DNA of 64,000 nt from Neisseria zalophi. Lineage in GTDB: Bacteria > Pseudomonadota > Gammaproteobacteria > Burkholderiales > Neisseriaceae. Each line of letters starts with the position of its first letter. The stretch's first letter is position 1. The stretch lies in contig NZ_CP031700.1 in NCBI RefSeq assembly GCF_008807015.1, positions 1,116,001 through 1,180,000 of the forward strand. Direction: 5' to 3'. Of the stretch, positions 52,620 through 63,600 are shown in pieces. A program made the position numbers and the translations under genes. The notes beneath the pieces are model-generated. The model did no database searches and was not told the DNA's origin. It saw only the letters and a list, made by a program, of their open reading frames with translations.

Positions 52620-53588
52620 TTATTGGGCAGGTTTGTTGTTGCCTTCTACGATTTTCAATCCGGCAGAAACCAAGCTGCCGATATCGGCGACATTGGCCGG
52701 CATAATCAAGGTATTGCTTTCTTTCGCCAGTTTGCTGAAGGCTTCTACATATTGCTCGGCGATTTTTAGGTTCACGGCCTGATTGCCACCGGGGTTTTGC
52801 AGGGCTTCGGCAATTTTGCGGATGGCGTCGGCATTGGCTTCGGCCACCAGACGCAGGGCTTCGGCTTCACCTTGGGCATGGTTGATGCGGGCGATTTTTT
52901 CACCGTTGGACGCATTGATAGCCGCTTGCGCTTCACCTTCGGATTGTTGGATTTCCGCTTCACGTTGACCGCTGGCCAAGTTGATTTGTTCGATTTTGCG
53001 GCCTTCCGATTCGGCAATACGGGCACGTTTTTCACGTTCGGCGGTAATTTGCGCCTGCATAGAACGCAGAATTTCTTGCGGCGGAATCAAGTCTTTGATT
53101 TCGTAGCGCAATACTTTTACACCCCACGATATGGCGGCTTCATCCAAAGCCGATACGACAATACTGTTGATTTCATCGCGCTCTTCAAAGGTTTTATCCA
53201 ATTCCATACGGCCGATAACCGAACGCAAAGTGGTTTGCGCCAGTTGGGTGATGGCCATAATGTAGTTGCTCGAACCATAAGAAGCCAGTTTGGGATCGGT
53301 TACTTGGAAATAAATAATGCCGTCCACCGTTAATTGGGTGTTGTCACGGGTGATACACACCTGACTGGGCACATCAAGCGGGATTTCTTTTAGGGTATGT
53401 TTATAGGCGATACGGTCGATAAACGGAATCAGAATATTCAAACCGGGGTTCAATACCTTATAAAAACGCCCCAAACGCTCGACAACATAGGCTTCCTGTT
53501 GTGGCACAACGGTAAACGATTTGAAGCCGAATACCACCACGACAATTAAAATCAACAAGGGAAAATTTAATAAAAAGCCAAGATCCAT
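52620..53588 (-). CDS. SPFH/stomatin family protein (QmcA-like)
   Basis: Membrane-anchored scaffold protein of the band-7 family, 322 residues. One N-terminal membrane helix (FLLNFPLLILIVVVVFGF), an SPFH domain (VPQQEAYVVERLGRFYKVLNPGLNILIPFIDRI, with QTTLRSVIGRMELD), then a long Ala/Glu-rich coiled coil (AEREKRARIAESEGRKI onward). It pairs with the NfeD gene just upstream, a conserved partnership in membrane microdomain quality control. Confidence 0.9.
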   Translation of the reverse strand: MDLGFLLNFPLLILIVVVVFGFKSFTVVPQQEAYVVERLGRFYKVLNPGLNILIPFIDRIAYKHTLKEIPLDVPSQVCITRDNTQLTVDGIIYFQVTDPKLASYGSSNYIMAITQLAQTTLRSVIGRMELDKTFEERDEINSIVVSALDEAAISWGVKVLRYEIKDLIPPQEILRSMQAQITAEREKRARIAESEGRKIEQINLASGQREAEIQQSEGEAQAAINASNGEKIARINHAQGEAEALRLVAEANADAIRKIAEALQNPGGNQAVNLKIAEQYVEAFSKLAKESNTLIMPANVADIGSLVSAGLKIVEGNNKPAQ

Positions 53589-53597
53589 AATGATTCC

Positions 53598-54020
53598 TTA
53601 ATGTAGTTGGATAAGAAGGGTATTGCCGTTTTTCCCGACAATAACGGCAGTTTGCGAAACCGGTGCATCGGAAGAAGCGGCATTTTGCGCCTGAGCCTGC
53701 CAGAGTGTGCCGCGGTAATGCACTTCATAGTTTGCACCGTGCAGGTGGCGGGTAATCTTTACCGTTTGACCGATGTCCAAATCATTGCGGGCGGATTCTT
53801 CGTTATCGGAATGGCGGCGGCGTTTAATCCAACCGTGTGTCCACCAAATACCGACGGCGGAAAGTATTGCAGCCACCAAGATGCTGATGCTGAGACTGTT
53901 AAATAAAAGTGCGGCAATACCGGCACCGAATAGGGCGGCACTGACCACTAACAGATAAATGGTACCGATGAATAATTCGAGAATTAAAATCAGTGCGGCA
54001 GCAATAAACCATAGCATCAT
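53598..54020 (-). CDS. NfeD family membrane protein
   Basis: 140 residues: two to three N-terminal membrane helices (about 1-65) and a C-terminal OB-fold domain (about 80-140; GQTVKITRHLHGANYEVHYRGTLWQA). It ends 9 nt before the qmcA-like gene, so the two form an operon and probably one membrane complex. Confidence 0.88.
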   Translation of the reverse strand: MMLWFIAAALILILELFIGTIYLLVVSAALFGAGIAALLFNSLSISILVAAILSAVGIWWTHGWIKRRRHSDNEESARNDLDIGQTVKITRHLHGANYEVHYRGTLWQAQAQNAASSDAPVSQTAVIVGKNGNTLLIQLH

Positions 54021-54152
54021 TGTCTTTCCCTTTTATGTTTTATTTTGGATATAAGCATAACGAAGGTTCCAAAAAATTCAACCGGTTTGCCTGAAACGGT
54101 TAATAGGCCGTCTGAACGCATGGCAAACTTATTATTAGACGGTCTTAAAGCC

Positions 54153-54902
54153 TTATTGTTCAGTGGCTAACACGCGGCGGCGGCGTGTTTCGCTCAAAAC
54201 CATACCGGCGGTAACCGATACGTTCATGCTTTCCACCGTGCCAAACATTGGCACTGAAACCAGCAAATCGCAATGTTCGCGGGTAAGGCGGCGCATACCT
54301 TCGCCCTCATTGCCCATTACCCACGCCACGCTTTCGGGCAGGTCGCAGTGGTATAGGTCGCTGCTGCCTTCCATATCGGTGCCGACCACCCAAATGCCGT
54401 ATTCTTTCAACTCGCGCAGGGTACGGGCAAGGTTGGTGACGGTAATATAGGGCACGGTTTCCGCCGCGCCGCAGGCTACTTTGCTAACGGTGGCGTTCAG
54501 CCCCGCACTTTTGTCTTTCGGCGCGATAACGGCGTGTACGCCCATTGCGTCGGCGGTACGCAGGCAGGCACCGAGGTTGTGCGGGTCGGTAATGCCGTCT
54601 AATACCAATAATAGGGCCGGTTCGCTTAGGTTTTCCAAAACGTCTTCCAGATGCACATGGTTTTTAGAAGCGTCGATAAAGCCGACCACGCCCTGATGGC
54701 GTGCCCCTTTGCTGATGGTGTTTAATCTATCCGCCGCTGCGAAATGAACGCGCACTTTTTCGGTAGCCGCTTTTTCGAGCACGTCGCGGGTGCGGGCATC
54801 GTTGCGGCCTTCTTGGATATAAAGCTCGGTAATGCTTTTCGGGTTTTGCCACAAGCGGGCGTTTACAGCGTGAAAGCCGTATATAAGTCTTTGGTTTGCC
54901 AT
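54153..54902 (-). CDS. rlmB: 23S rRNA (guanosine-2'-O)-methyltransferase RlmB
   Basis: SPOUT methyltransferase that modifies G2251 in the P-loop of 23S rRNA. 249 residues: an N-terminal substrate-binding domain ([12 protein letters not shown]) and a SPOUT domain with the knot motifs [33 protein letters not shown] and [17 protein letters not shown]. Another TrmH-family gene lies at 62650. Confidence 0.92.
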   Translation of the reverse strand: MANQRLIYGFHAVNARLWQNPKSITELYIQEGRNDARTRDVLEKAATEKVRVHFAAADRLNTISKGARHQGVVGFIDASKNHVHLEDVLENLSEPALLLVLDGITDPHNLGACLRTADAMGVHAVIAPKDKSAGLNATVSKVACGAAETVPYITVTNLARTLRELKEYGIWVVGTDMEGSSDLYHCDLPESVAWVMGNEGEGMRRLTREHCDLLVSVPMFGTVESMNVSVTAGMVLSETRRRRVLATEQ

Positions 54903-55086
54903 GTTTTTACTTTGTATTAATATTTAAGGCGACATTATACAGGGTTTATCCGGAGGCCGTCTGAAAAAGCATGGCGATTCGGATTGCTATACAATGTGCA
55001 TCGTATATTGGGCATAATGGTTAGAACGGCTTTATGCCCGTGAATAAGCATCGGGTTTATTTTGAAACGTTTGATGGAAAGCTATG

Positions 55087-56331
55087 ATGAAAACTTATCT
55101 GGTCGGCGGCGCCGTGCGCGACCGTTTATTGAATCTGCCGGTTACCGATCGCGATTGGGTGGTGGTGGGGGCGGATGCGGCAGAAATGATGGCGGCGGGT
55201 TTTCGGCCGGTCGGCAAGGATTTTCCGGTTTTTCTGCATCCGCAAAGTCAGGAAGAATATGCTTTGGCGCGCACCGAACGCAAAACGGCCAAAGGCTATG
55301 CCGGCTTTGATTTTTATGCCGAAAAAGACGTCACCTTAGAGCAGGATTTAATGCGCCGCGATTTAACCATCAATGCGATGGCGCAGGATTCAGACGGCCT
55401 GATTATCGACCCTTTCGGCGGACAGCACGATTTACAGCATAAGGTGTTGCGCCACGTTTCCCCCGCCTTTGCCGAAGATCCGGTACGGATTTTGCGCACT
55501 GCCCGTTTTGCCGCCCGCTATGATTTTGAAGTGGCCCCCGAAACCATGATATTGATGCGGCAGATGGTGGAAAACGGCGAAGTCGATGCGTTGGTGGCGG
55601 AACGGGTGTGGCAGGAATTGGCGAAAGGGTTGATGGAGCCGAAGCCGGTTCGTATGTTTGAAGTGTTGCGTGCGTGCGGCGCTTTAAAGGTATTGCTGCC
55701 GGAGGTGGATGCCTTGTTCGGCGTGCCGCAACGTGCCGACTATCACCCCGAAATCGATTGCGGTATCCACACCATGATGGTGTTGCAATATGCGGCAGAC
55801 AGCGGTTTGACCCTGCCCGAACGCTATGCCGCGCTGTTGCACGATTTGGGCAAGGCGTTGACCCCGGCCGATATTCTGCCGCGCCATCACGGCCACGATA
55901 TGGCAGGAGTAGAACCCGTCCGCACGGTAAACGCGCGTTGGAAAGTGCCGAAAGCCTGCGCTGAGTTGGCGGAATTGGTGTGCCGTTGGCATATTATTTT
56001 TCATAGCGTGGGCGAATTAAAGCCGGCGACGGTGTTGAAAACATTAAAAAAAGTAGATGCTTTCCGCCGTCCGCAGCGTTTTGAAGCGGCTTTGAATGTG
56101 TGTGTCGCCGATACGCGCGGCCGCTTGCATCGTGAAAATGCCCCGTATCCGCAACGTGCCCACTGGCTCGAACTGCTGCATGCGGCTAATAATATCGACA
56201 CGGCAGCGATTGCCGCGGCTTATGCGGAAACGCCGCAGAAAATCGCCGAAGCCATTGATAAGGCGCGTTTGGCGGAAATTAATCCGGTTCAGACGGCCTA
56301 TAAAGCACAATATGCGGGCAAAGGGCATTAA
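55087..56331 (+). CDS. cca: CCA tRNA nucleotidyltransferase (multifunctional, with HD domain)
   Basis: Adds or repairs the 3' CCA of tRNA. 414 residues from ATG 55087 (a second ATG at 55084 is also possible). Class II nucleotidyltransferase signature YLVGGAVRDRLL and DRDWVVVGA, then RRDLTINAMA and the RILRTARFAARY helix. A C-terminal HD domain (LLHDLGKALTP, His-Asp) adds phosphohydrolase activity, as in E. coli. A DUS is inside the gene near 55389. Confidence 0.93.
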   Translation: MKTYLVGGAVRDRLLNLPVTDRDWVVVGADAAEMMAAGFRPVGKDFPVFLHPQSQEEYALARTERKTAKGYAGFDFYAEKDVTLEQDLMRRDLTINAMAQDSDGLIIDPFGGQHDLQHKVLRHVSPAFAEDPVRILRTARFAARYDFEVAPETMILMRQMVENGEVDALVAERVWQELAKGLMEPKPVRMFEVLRACGALKVLLPEVDALFGVPQRADYHPEIDCGIHTMMVLQYAADSGLTLPERYAALLHDLGKALTPADILPRHHGHDMAGVEPVRTVNARWKVPKACAELAELVCRWHIIFHSVGELKPATVLKTLKKVDAFRRPQRFEAALNVCVADTRGRLHRENAPYPQRAHWLELLHAANNIDTAAIAAAYAETPQKIAEAIDKARLAEINPVQTAYKAQYAGKGH

Positions 56332-56360
56332 TGTGGTTTGTGTTTGTTTGAGTATGGATA

Positions 56361-56387
56361 AGGCCGTCTGAAAGGTTTCAGACGGCC
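56361..56387. terminator. Inverted DUS pair after cca, joined to IS debris
   Basis: A full DUS at 56361-56372, with reverse arm TTCAGACGGCC at 56377-56387. The reverse arm is interrupted at its last base, where IS5-like 3'-end sequence begins. Confidence 0.7.
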
Positions 56388-56401
56388 AACAGGCTACGTG
56401 C
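56383..56401 (+). mobile_element. Possible fragment from the 3' end of the IS5-family transposase gene
   Basis: CGGCCAACAGGCTACGTGC matches 29295-29313 of the intact IS over 19 bases. The first five bases also belong to a DUS arm, so the independent match is 14 bases and chance cannot be excluded. It lies at the downstream border of the hsd operon. Confidence 0.4.
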
Positions 56402-56408
56402 ATCTGTG

Positions 56409-59400
56409 TTATGAAATATCGCCGCCTACACCTTTAAATTTTTCAACCAGTGCGGAAACTTTTTCAAAAACGCTTTGTTTTTTCGTATGGTATGCCGGAT
56501 TGAGCGGGCTCATTTTCGGCAGCATATCATTCAGCGCGGTGCCGTGTTCGCTGGCATATTCACGTTTTAACGAAGCGGAAATATAACGTTTGGCGGCATC
56601 AATATTGAGTGCTTCTTCATCAATCAATGCTTGAACTTCGTGTTGTTGTACATCGCGGGCAAAAGCATAAAAAGATTCAATAATGCCTGCTTTATCGACA
56701 ATCTTATCCAGATCGGTTCGATTGATAAAATCAACAATCATGCTTTCTTTCGCCGCGTTGCCACTGGCGCGGATAGTGCGGCGGATTTCTTCTGCCAATG
56801 CCGATTTATTCTTGGTTTTCTGATTGTGTTCCCAAATCAATTCTAAAATATAATCCAGATTGATTTCTTGCGATTTGAGCAAGTCCACATCAAAATCTAC
56901 ATCATTCCAATCAAGCTCGGTTTGTTCGGGGTTTTCACTTTCTTTCTTACGGCGTAGCCAATCGCGGATATCGCGGTAGGTAGAAAGATAATCTTGGATA
57001 GTCCGTTCACTAGGTATTTCAACTGCGGGAATCGCTGCAATATCGGCATCATTCAAATAGAATTTATCTTTAAATTCGGCTACTGCATCGGCATCGGTTT
57101 GATCAATCTGTTGCCATGTTTGCAAAACAGTAAATTCATCATAGTTTTGCAAGATATTTTCTACTTTAAGATATTTGCCAAACAATTTGGCAAAATCTTT
57201 TTTGTCTTTTTCCGTGTCAATAGCATCGGGAGTAGGGAAGCGTTCTTGCAATTCTTTCACAATATCCGCATAGCCCGGATGTTCTTTACCGTTGGTATCG
57301 GTATAGCCGTTCATATATTCCTGATAGCTTCTTTCCAGCACCACATTGGCAGTATTTTGATTGCCAAATAGGGTAATGGCATCAATGGTGTCTTGCTCCA
57401 AATCGCGGAAGGTAACAATATTGCCGAAGCTTTTTGTTGAATCATAAATGCGGTTGGTACGTGAATAAGCTTGTATGAGACCGTGATAGCGCAGGTTTTT
57501 ATCGACAAATAAAGTGTTTAATGTTGGCGCATCGAAGCCGGTGAGGAACATGCCGACCACAATCAGCAGATCCACTTTCCGATATTTAACTTTCGAAGAT
57601 AAATCGCGGTAATAATTTTCAAATGATTTGCTGTCTACGCTGAAATTGGTTTTAAACAGAGCGTTATAATCTTGAATCGCCGCATTGAGAAACTCTTTGG
57701 CACTGGCGTCCATTGCTGTCGGGTCGGTATTTTCATCGGGAATATCGCCGACGGCACTTTGCTCTTCATTGGCGGCAAATGAGAAAATAGTGGCGATTTT
57801 CAGTGGGTTGGGGCTGTCTGCTTGAAGCTTTTTAAAAGATTCATAATAGAGTTTGGCCGCATCAACGCTGCTCACGGCAAACATAGCATTAAAGCCTTGG
57901 TTGCCATTGCGGCGGTGTGTTTTCTTATTAAAATTATCTAAAATATATTGCGAAATTTCTTCAATACGTTTGGGGTGCAATAAAGCCTGTTTCGTTTCCA
58001 AAGCAGAAAGTTTATGCTCGTCTTTCTCGCTTTCCATCTGCTGAAAGTTTGGCCGAACATTGTTGTAGTCCACTTTAAATTTCAATACTTTTTCATCGCG
58101 AATAGCATCGGTGATCACATAAGTATGTAGCAGCTCGCCGAATACATCTTGCGTAGTTTTATTGCCTAAAGCATTGTCTTTGAGAATCGGCGTGCCGGTG
58201 AAGCCAAACTGATAATAGCGTTTGAATTTTTGCTTGATATTTTTTTGCGCTTCGCCAAATTGCGAACGGTGGCATTCATCAAAAATAAACACAACCTGCT
58301 TATTATAAATCGGTAGGTCTTCTTCACTTTTTATCAGATTGTTTAGTTTTTGAATCGTGGTAACAATGATTCTATTGTCTTGTTTTTCAATATTGCGCTT
58401 CAGCCCGGCGGTGTTGGTCGAGCCGTTTACACTGTCGGGTGAAAAGCGTTGATATTCTTTCATGGTTTGATAGTCAAGGTCTTTGCGGTCAACCACAAAA
58501 AATACTTTATCAATAAAATCCAATTCCGTGGCCAGCCGTGCTGTTTTAAAACTGGTTAAGGTTTTGCCCGATCCTGTGGTATGCCAAATATAGCCGCCGC
58601 TTTCGACATTCCGCCAATTTTTTGCCTGATAAGCACTTTTGATTTTCCAGAGAATGCGCTCGGTGGCTGCAATTTGATAAGGGCGCATAATTAGCAGGGT
58701 ATCGTTTGAGTCAAACACCGAATAATGAAGCAATACGCTCAACAACGATTTTTTTTCAAAAAACGTTGCCGTAAAGTCTTTTAAATCTTTAATCAGCGAA
58801 TTATCTTTTTTCGCCCAATTCATGGTGAAATCAAAGCTGTTTTTATTGCGCTGGGTGGTATTGGCAAAATAGCGCGTATCGGTGCCGTTGGAAATCACAA
58901 ACATCTGCACATATTGAAACAGCGAATGTTTATCGTTTAAGCTCTCTTTGCTATAACGGTGTACCTGATTAAACGCCTCGCGAATAGACACCCCGCGCTT
59001 TTTCAATTCGACATGCACCAAAGGCAGGCCGTTGATTAAAATGGTGACATCATAGCGGTTGGCATGGCTGCCTTTTTGCTCAAACTGATTAATCACCTGC
59101 ACATGGTTGCGGGTGATATTTTTCTTATCTAAGAGCGCGATATTTTTAATATGGCCATCATCAAATATAAAGTCATAAATATGGTTATCGTGGATTTTAC
59201 GGGTTCGCTCAATCAGGTTTTCAGACGGCCTATGGAGGTATTCTTCTAAAAAACGCTGCCATTCATTATCGCTGAAAGTAATATGGTTGAGTTTTTGCAC
59301 CTGTTCGCGCAGATTGGCCAATAGTTTTTCCGTGCTATTTAAATCTTTGCGGTATTCATAGCCTTGGTTTTGCAAATCGCTAATCAGCTCTTGCTCCAAT

Positions 59401-59498
59401 TGGCTTTCGGTTTGATAAGACCCGCTTTGTTCGATTTTGGTATATTTATCTAGAATAATAAAATGATTGGTTTCGGCGATAGGTTGGGTTTCGGTCAT
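56409..59498 (-). CDS. hsdR: Type I restriction enzyme, R (motor/nuclease) subunit
   Basis: DNA translocase and nuclease of the type I complex. 1029 residues, close to the type IC EcoR124I subunit (about 1038). The N-terminal nuclease site is [22 protein letters not shown] (Asp...Glu-x-Lys). Helicase motifs: Walker [16 protein letters not shown] in [19 protein letters not shown], and QAYSRTNRI (motif VI). The C-terminal helical domain contacts the methylase. It lies 53 bp downstream of hsdS. A DUS is inside at about 59219. Confidence 0.93.
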   Translation of the reverse strand: MTETQPIAETNHFIILDKYTKIEQSGSYQTESQLEQELISDLQNQGYEYRKDLNSTEKLLANLREQVQKLNHITFSDNEWQRFLEEYLHRPSENLIERTRKIHDNHIYDFIFDDGHIKNIALLDKKNITRNHVQVINQFEQKGSHANRYDVTILINGLPLVHVELKKRGVSIREAFNQVHRYSKESLNDKHSLFQYVQMFVISNGTDTRYFANTTQRNKNSFDFTMNWAKKDNSLIKDLKDFTATFFEKKSLLSVLLHYSVFDSNDTLLIMRPYQIAATERILWKIKSAYQAKNWRNVESGGYIWHTTGSGKTLTSFKTARLATELDFIDKVFFVVDRKDLDYQTMKEYQRFSPDSVNGSTNTAGLKRNIEKQDNRIIVTTIQKLNNLIKSEEDLPIYNKQVVFIFDECHRSQFGEAQKNIKQKFKRYYQFGFTGTPILKDNALGNKTTQDVFGELLHTYVITDAIRDEKVLKFKVDYNNVRPNFQQMESEKDEHKLSALETKQALLHPKRIEEISQYILDNFNKKTHRRNGNQGFNAMFAVSSVDAAKLYYESFKKLQADSPNPLKIATIFSFAANEEQSAVGDIPDENTDPTAMDASAKEFLNAAIQDYNALFKTNFSVDSKSFENYYRDLSSKVKYRKVDLLIVVGMFLTGFDAPTLNTLFVDKNLRYHGLIQAYSRTNRIYDSTKSFGNIVTFRDLEQDTIDAITLFGNQNTANVVLERSYQEYMNGYTDTNGKEHPGYADIVKELQERFPTPDAIDTEKDKKDFAKLFGKYLKVENILQNYDEFTVLQTWQQIDQTDADAVAEFKDKFYLNDADIAAIPAVEIPSERTIQDYLSTYRDIRDWLRRKKESENPEQTELDWNDVDFDVDLLKSQEINLDYILELIWEHNQKTKNKSALAEEIRRTIRASGNAAKESMIVDFINRTDLDKIVDKAGIIESFYAFARDVQQHEVQALIDEEALNIDAAKRYISASLKREYASEHGTALNDMLPKMSPLNPAYHTKKQSVFEKVSALVEKFKGVGGDIS

Positions 59499-59551
59499 AG
59501 CGTTTTCTTTCTCTAAATCTTGAATATTGTATCGGGCAATGTTTAGACGGC

Positions 59552-60694
59552 CTATTGTGGGTGTGGAAAATCAAGCAATAAATTGCGGTAGTATTCATAT
59601 TGCTTTTGACGCAATTCGATTTCACGCGGCAAGCCCTCGCTAATGGAGTGGGCGAGGGTGTCGAATTTGTCGAGAATGGCGACAATACGGGCTTGTTCTT
59701 CAAGTGGTGGAATGGGGATTTTTATTTTTCTTAAATTATTATTATAAAGACGTTTAATAGTTCCACCTTCAGCAATATTCCAGTTAACAACTTGATAAAT
59801 ATAGTATAAAAATTTATTTAATATTTCATCTTCATTGTTTCCAATCCATACAATATTACTATCTTGAAAATATGCATCTTCTCCATCAAATATTACAGTT
59901 CTGCCTATAGTGCCACTTGCGGAAATTAAAACTTCTCCGAGTTTAGGATAACTATATTTATTTTTATACTCATCAAATAATTCTTTTGATATATAAGCAT
60001 CTGGTTTTTTTCCAAAAGTACCTATTTTATAGAATGGTATATCTCCAGAGTTTGAAGTTTGATGCTTTAAGATTCGTTTGCACATACGAATTTCACCAAT
60101 TTCTCCTAATTCTTTCCATTTAACTTCTTGATTTGTAAAATTAAGTAATTTGTTGCGATAATAATGGTATTGCTTTTTCCGCATGGTAAGCTCGGCTGTA
60201 AGCTCGGCTGTAAGGGAGGTTAGTGTGTCTAAAATTTGTACGATTTTAGTTTGGACTGATAAAGGGGGAATAGGAATAGGAATTTGTAACATTTTTGCTT
60301 TTGTTAATTTTGCTCTAGTTCCACCTGTTAAATAGGGAATAAAATTAATATTTCGTAAATAGTGATATAAAAAACGATTTTGTAATATGGGTTTGCTGCG
60401 AATAACGTGCACATGATTATTAGCCCAAAATTTTCCTGTTGCCCATTGAATGGAATAGTTTTCAAGGCTGGATGATCCATCTTCTGCAATTAATATAAAT
60501 TCTCCATCATGTGTATGCCCTTCTACATAATCTTGAATATTATTAGCACCGTAGTAAGGTATTTTGCCATTGACTCGAAAAGATGCTTTAACTGGTTTTC
60601 TTGCATTATTGGCAATATCAGCTATCTCTTCTAAAATTTTCCATTTTACTTCAGCCCCCTGAAGCAATTTCTCCATTATCCGATTAGTATTCAT
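59552..60694 (-). CDS. hsdS: Type I restriction enzyme, specificity subunit (TAEL-repeat type)
   Basis: Sets the DNA target through two target-recognition domains (about residues 15-145 and 190-325). Each is followed by a conserved helical spacer: [21 protein letters not shown] and [21 protein letters not shown]. 380 residues. The central spacer holds two TAEL repeats ([22 protein letters not shown]), the arrangement known from type IC EcoR124. The start overlaps the hsdM stop in ATGA. The TRDs read [20 protein letters not shown] and [20 protein letters not shown]; their target cannot be predicted here. Confidence 0.92.
   Translation of the reverse strand: MNTNRIMEKLLQGAEVKWKILEEIADIANNARKPVKASFRVNGKIPYYGANNIQDYVEGHTHDGEFILIAEDGSSSLENYSIQWATGKFWANNHVHVIRSKPILQNRFLYHYLRNINFIPYLTGGTRAKLTKAKMLQIPIPIPPLSVQTKIVQILDTLTSLTAELTAELTMRKKQYHYYRNKLLNFTNQEVKWKELGEIGEIRMCKRILKHQTSNSGDIPFYKIGTFGKKPDAYISKELFDEYKNKYSYPKLGEVLISASGTIGRTVIFDGEDAYFQDSNIVWIGNNEDEILNKFLYYIYQVVNWNIAEGGTIKRLYNNNLRKIKIPIPPLEEQARIVAILDKFDTLAHSISEGLPREIELRQKQYEYYRNLLLDFPHPQ
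60187..60210 (-). repeat. 12-bp tandem repeat (two TAEL units) in hsdS
   Basis: TAAGCTCGGCTG occurs twice in direct succession on the + strand. Each unit codes for four residues of the inter-domain spacer, so gain or loss by slippage keeps the frame. Confidence 0.9.
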
Positions 60695-62250
60695 TGCTCT
60701 ATCTCCGTAATAATGGCATCAATTTCGCTGCGTAAACGGGTAATATTGGCAACAGTGCTTTGAATCTCGGCATTTAATTCGGCAATATTGATCACTTCGC
60801 TCGTGTCTTCCGCTTCCACATAAGCACTTACCGACAAATTGTAGTCATTATCGGCCACGGTATCGTAATTAACCGATTGGGCAAAATGGGGAACGTCGGC
60901 TTTATCGGCAAACACCTGCATGATTTTTTCAATGTGCTCTTCGGTGAGCACATTATTATTGGTTTCTTTTTTAAATAAACCGCCGGCATCAATAAATTGA
61001 ATATCGGTATTGGTTTTGTGCTTAGACAAAACCACAATATTCACGGCAATGCTGGTGCCGAAGAAGAGATTGGGCGCGAGTGCAATCACGGTTTCAATAT
61101 AATTATTGTCTATCAGATATTGGCGGATTTTTTGCTCTGCGCCGCCACGGTAAAAAATACCGGGAAAGGCAACAATAGCGGCGCGGCCTTTGGCGGAAAG
61201 GTAGCTGAGCGAATGCATAATAAAGGCAAAATCGGCTTTGGATTTCGGCGCCAATACGCCGGCCGGGGCAAAGCGGTCGTCATTAATCAGGGTCGGGTTG
61301 TCGCTGCCTATCCATTTGAGCGAATAGGGTGGGTTGGAAACGATGGCATCAAAGGGCTTTTGTTCCTGAAATTGAGGGGTTAGGAGCGTATCGCCTAAAG
61401 CAATTTCAAATTTATCGTAATTGATATTGTGTAGAAACATATTCATACGGGCGAGGTTGTAGGTGGTATGGTTGATTTCCTGCCCGTAAAAACCTTCTTC
61501 TATCAGATGTTCGTCAAATTGTTTTTTGGCTTGCAATAATAATGAGCCGGAGCCGGCGGCGGGGTCGTAGATTTTATTGATTTTTTGCTGCCCGTGTGTG
61601 GCTAGGCGGGCAATGAGTTTGGAAACGTTTTGTGGGGTGAAAAATTCGCCACCGGATTTGCCGGCATTGGCGGCATAATTGGAAATCAGAAATTCATAGG
61701 CATCGCCGAATAAATCAATCTGATTGTTTTGGAAGTCACCAAAGTTGAGGTCTGCCACGCCTTTTAATACTTTGCTCAAACGTTGGTTTTTATCTTTAAC
61801 GGAATTGCCCAAGCGGTTGCTGGTGGTGTCGAAATCGCCAAACAGCCCTTTAATATCGCGCTCGGAAGGGTAGCCATTAGCGGAGTTTTCAATATCGTTA
61901 AAAATATTTTTTAAATCGGTGTTTAAATTTTCGTTTGCTTCTGCGTTGGCAACGATATTTTGAAACAGTTGGCTGGGGTAAATAAAATAGCCTTTGGTTT
62001 TGATAGCGTCTGCTTTGATTTCGGGGGTAATCACATCATCTGGCAGGGCGGCATAATTGACACTGTCATCACCGGCTTCGATATAGTGGGTGAAGTTTTC
62101 GCTGATAAAGCGGTAAAACAAAGTGCCGAGAACGTATTGTTTGAAGTCCCAGCCGTCTACCGAGCCGCGAACATCATTGGCGATTTGCCAGATGCGGCGT
62201 TGTAGTTCGGCGCGTTGTTGTTGGCTTGTCATATCGGATAAATCCTTCAA
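60691..62250 (-). CDS. hsdM: Type I restriction enzyme, modification (N6-adenine) subunit
   Basis: DNA adenine methyltransferase of the type I complex. 519 residues (EcoR124 HsdM is about 520). N-terminal helical domain ([22 protein letters not shown]), [17 protein letters not shown] motif [11 protein letters not shown], catalytic NPPY in [11 protein letters not shown], and a C-terminal helical tail. First gene of hsdM-hsdS-hsdR; overlaps hsdS by 4 nt. Confidence 0.94.
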   Translation of the reverse strand: MKDLSDMTSQQQRAELQRRIWQIANDVRGSVDGWDFKQYVLGTLFYRFISENFTHYIEAGDDSVNYAALPDDVITPEIKADAIKTKGYFIYPSQLFQNIVANAEANENLNTDLKNIFNDIENSANGYPSERDIKGLFGDFDTTSNRLGNSVKDKNQRLSKVLKGVADLNFGDFQNNQIDLFGDAYEFLISNYAANAGKSGGEFFTPQNVSKLIARLATHGQQKINKIYDPAAGSGSLLLQAKKQFDEHLIEEGFYGQEINHTTYNLARMNMFLHNINYDKFEIALGDTLLTPQFQEQKPFDAIVSNPPYSLKWIGSDNPTLINDDRFAPAGVLAPKSKADFAFIMHSLSYLSAKGRAAIVAFPGIFYRGGAEQKIRQYLIDNNYIETVIALAPNLFFGTSIAVNIVVLSKHKTNTDIQFIDAGGLFKKETNNNVLTEEHIEKIMQVFADKADVPHFAQSVNYDTVADNDYNLSVSAYVEAEDTSEVINIAELNAEIQSTVANITRLRSEIDAIITEIEQ

Positions 62251-62317
62251 ATAAAAATCGGTTGGGCGGAAAGCGGTGGTGTGGTTGTTTTTAGTGGGTC
62301 GCTTTCCGGCGGTTTAT

Positions 62318-62350
62318 AGTGAATGTGAATTGCTTTTCACAAATTCACTT
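62318..62350. promoter_or_regulatory. Inverted repeat upstream of hsdM
   Basis: AGTGAATGTGAA / TTCACAAATTCACT, arms matching except for a two-base bulge, around a 6-nt centre. It lies about 70 nt ahead of hsdM. It could be an operator or part of a promoter; function inferred only from shape and place. Confidence 0.4.
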
Positions 62351-62417
62351 ATTTTATCGTTATTATTAAGTTTCGGTATGGTTTTTCAATAAATATCGTT
62401 TGATATTTTAAGAGACC

Positions 62418-62640
62418 GAGACCTTTGCGAAAATCCCTTAAATTCTCTATCAAGATATTTAAGGGGGATTTCTCATGAATACTTTCTTTCAGCAAACCGT
62501 ACAAGCCATGATTGCCAAATACATTGACCGCTTTCCTTTTCTAAAGCCGGAGCAGCCGCTTGAATAGTATCAGAACCACCGGAAAACCCGTTGTATCCGA
62601 AACCGCTGAGGTTGTTGCCACGCCTATCCCTTATTGTGAT
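62418..62640 (+). mobile_element. IS5-family remnant, 5' end with dead transposase start
   Basis: Begins with an intact terminal repeat GAGACCTTTGCGAAA, then the RBS-covering hairpin (AATCCCTTAAAT / ATTTAAGGGGGATT), ATG at about 62475, and readable NTFFQQTVQAMIAKYIDRFPF. It then carries stops and frameshifts with HRKTRCIR and AYPLL still recognisable. It ends against the methyltransferase gene. The repeat is preceded by a GAGACC duplicate. Confidence 0.85.
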
Positions 62641-62649
62641 GGGATTGGT

Positions 62650-63432
62650 TTAGGGCAGGCGCTGGCGCAGTTGTTCGAATAGGCAGACGGTTGCCGCCAT
62701 TGCCACATTCAAGGATTCGGTTTGCCCGGCCATCGGGATTCTGACGCAACCGTCGACTTTATCGAGAATATCGGGGCGGATGCCGCTGCCTTCGTTGCCG
62801 AACACCCATGCGGCCGGTTCGGTTAGCGTCATGTCATAGAGGTGGTGTTCGTTGTGTTGCGAAAGGGCGGTTGCCCAAATCGGGTTTTGATAGCTTGGGC
62901 ACCATGCGGATAAATCGACTCGTTCGCAGATGGTCAGCAGAAAATGCGCTCCCATGCCGGCGCGTAATACTTTCGGCGACCATGCGTCGGCACAATCGTT
63001 GCTCAATATCAATTGCTTTATTCCTGCCGCTGCGGTGCTACGCATCACCGTGCCGACATTGCCGGGATCTTGTACGCGGTCGAGCACCACGCAATCGCCG
63101 TGTTCTGGCAATGGCGGGGCGGTAGGAATATCAATTAAAGTGAGGATTTCTTCGGCATCGGTTAGGCCGCTGATTTTGGCCAATATCCCCGAAGCAACGG
63201 GAATTTGTTGGTTTTCAGACAGCTTGGCGAGTAAGGCGCTGATTTCGGGTGTCTGCCGTTTGTGTTCGGGTATATAAACCCGAATAGGCATGCCGCCTGC
63301 TTGCAGATAGGCTTGCAGAAGATGCACGCCTTCTAAGACGGTTTGCTTGTGCAAGCGGCGTGCTTTGGCTTGCGAAAGCAGCTTCGATAAGTGTTTGAGT
63401 TGCTCGTTTTTGGCAGAGGTAATCGTTTCCAT
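62650..63432 (-). CDS. TrmH-family RNA methyltransferase
   Basis: SPOUT-class 2'-O-methyltransferase, 260 residues from ATG 63432. N-terminal substrate-binding domain (SAKNEQLKHLSKLL, VLEGVHLLQAYL), then knot motifs VVLDRVQDPGNVGTVMRSTAAAG, WVFGNEGSGIRPD and IPMAGQTESLNVAMAATVCLFE. Distinct from the rlmB gene at 54153; the target RNA position is not clear. Confidence 0.88.
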   Translation of the reverse strand: METITSAKNEQLKHLSKLLSQAKARRLHKQTVLEGVHLLQAYLQAGGMPIRVYIPEHKRQTPEISALLAKLSENQQIPVASGILAKISGLTDAEEILTLIDIPTAPPLPEHGDCVVLDRVQDPGNVGTVMRSTAAAGIKQLILSNDCADAWSPKVLRAGMGAHFLLTICERVDLSAWCPSYQNPIWATALSQHNEHHLYDMTLTEPAAWVFGNEGSGIRPDILDKVDGCVRIPMAGQTESLNVAMAATVCLFEQLRQRLP

Positions 63433-63450
63433 AGGCGGCATTATAATGTT

Positions 63451-63493
63451 TTCAGACGGCCTTGTATCCGCCTGAATAAACAGGCCGTCTGAA
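63451..63493. terminator. DUS pair (reverse-forward) between the methyltransferase and leuB
   Basis: TTCAGACGGCCT at 63451-63462 and AGGCCGTCTGAA at 63482-63493. Both gene starts face this region, so it is more likely an uptake site than a terminator. Confidence 0.5.
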
Positions 63494-63600
63494 AAAAATA
63501 GTGAGCGGTTGTGATTGCGCGATATTTATATTAACCGTATAGGGGAAAAAAGGTACAATCGAAACCGTTTTAGTCTGTTTTGTCTACAAGGAACTCATCA

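Noticed and set aside
54120..54150. Possible DUS hairpin after rlmB
   Set aside because: The second arm (TTAGACGGTCTT) is too changed to form a convincing stem with the DUS at 54104.
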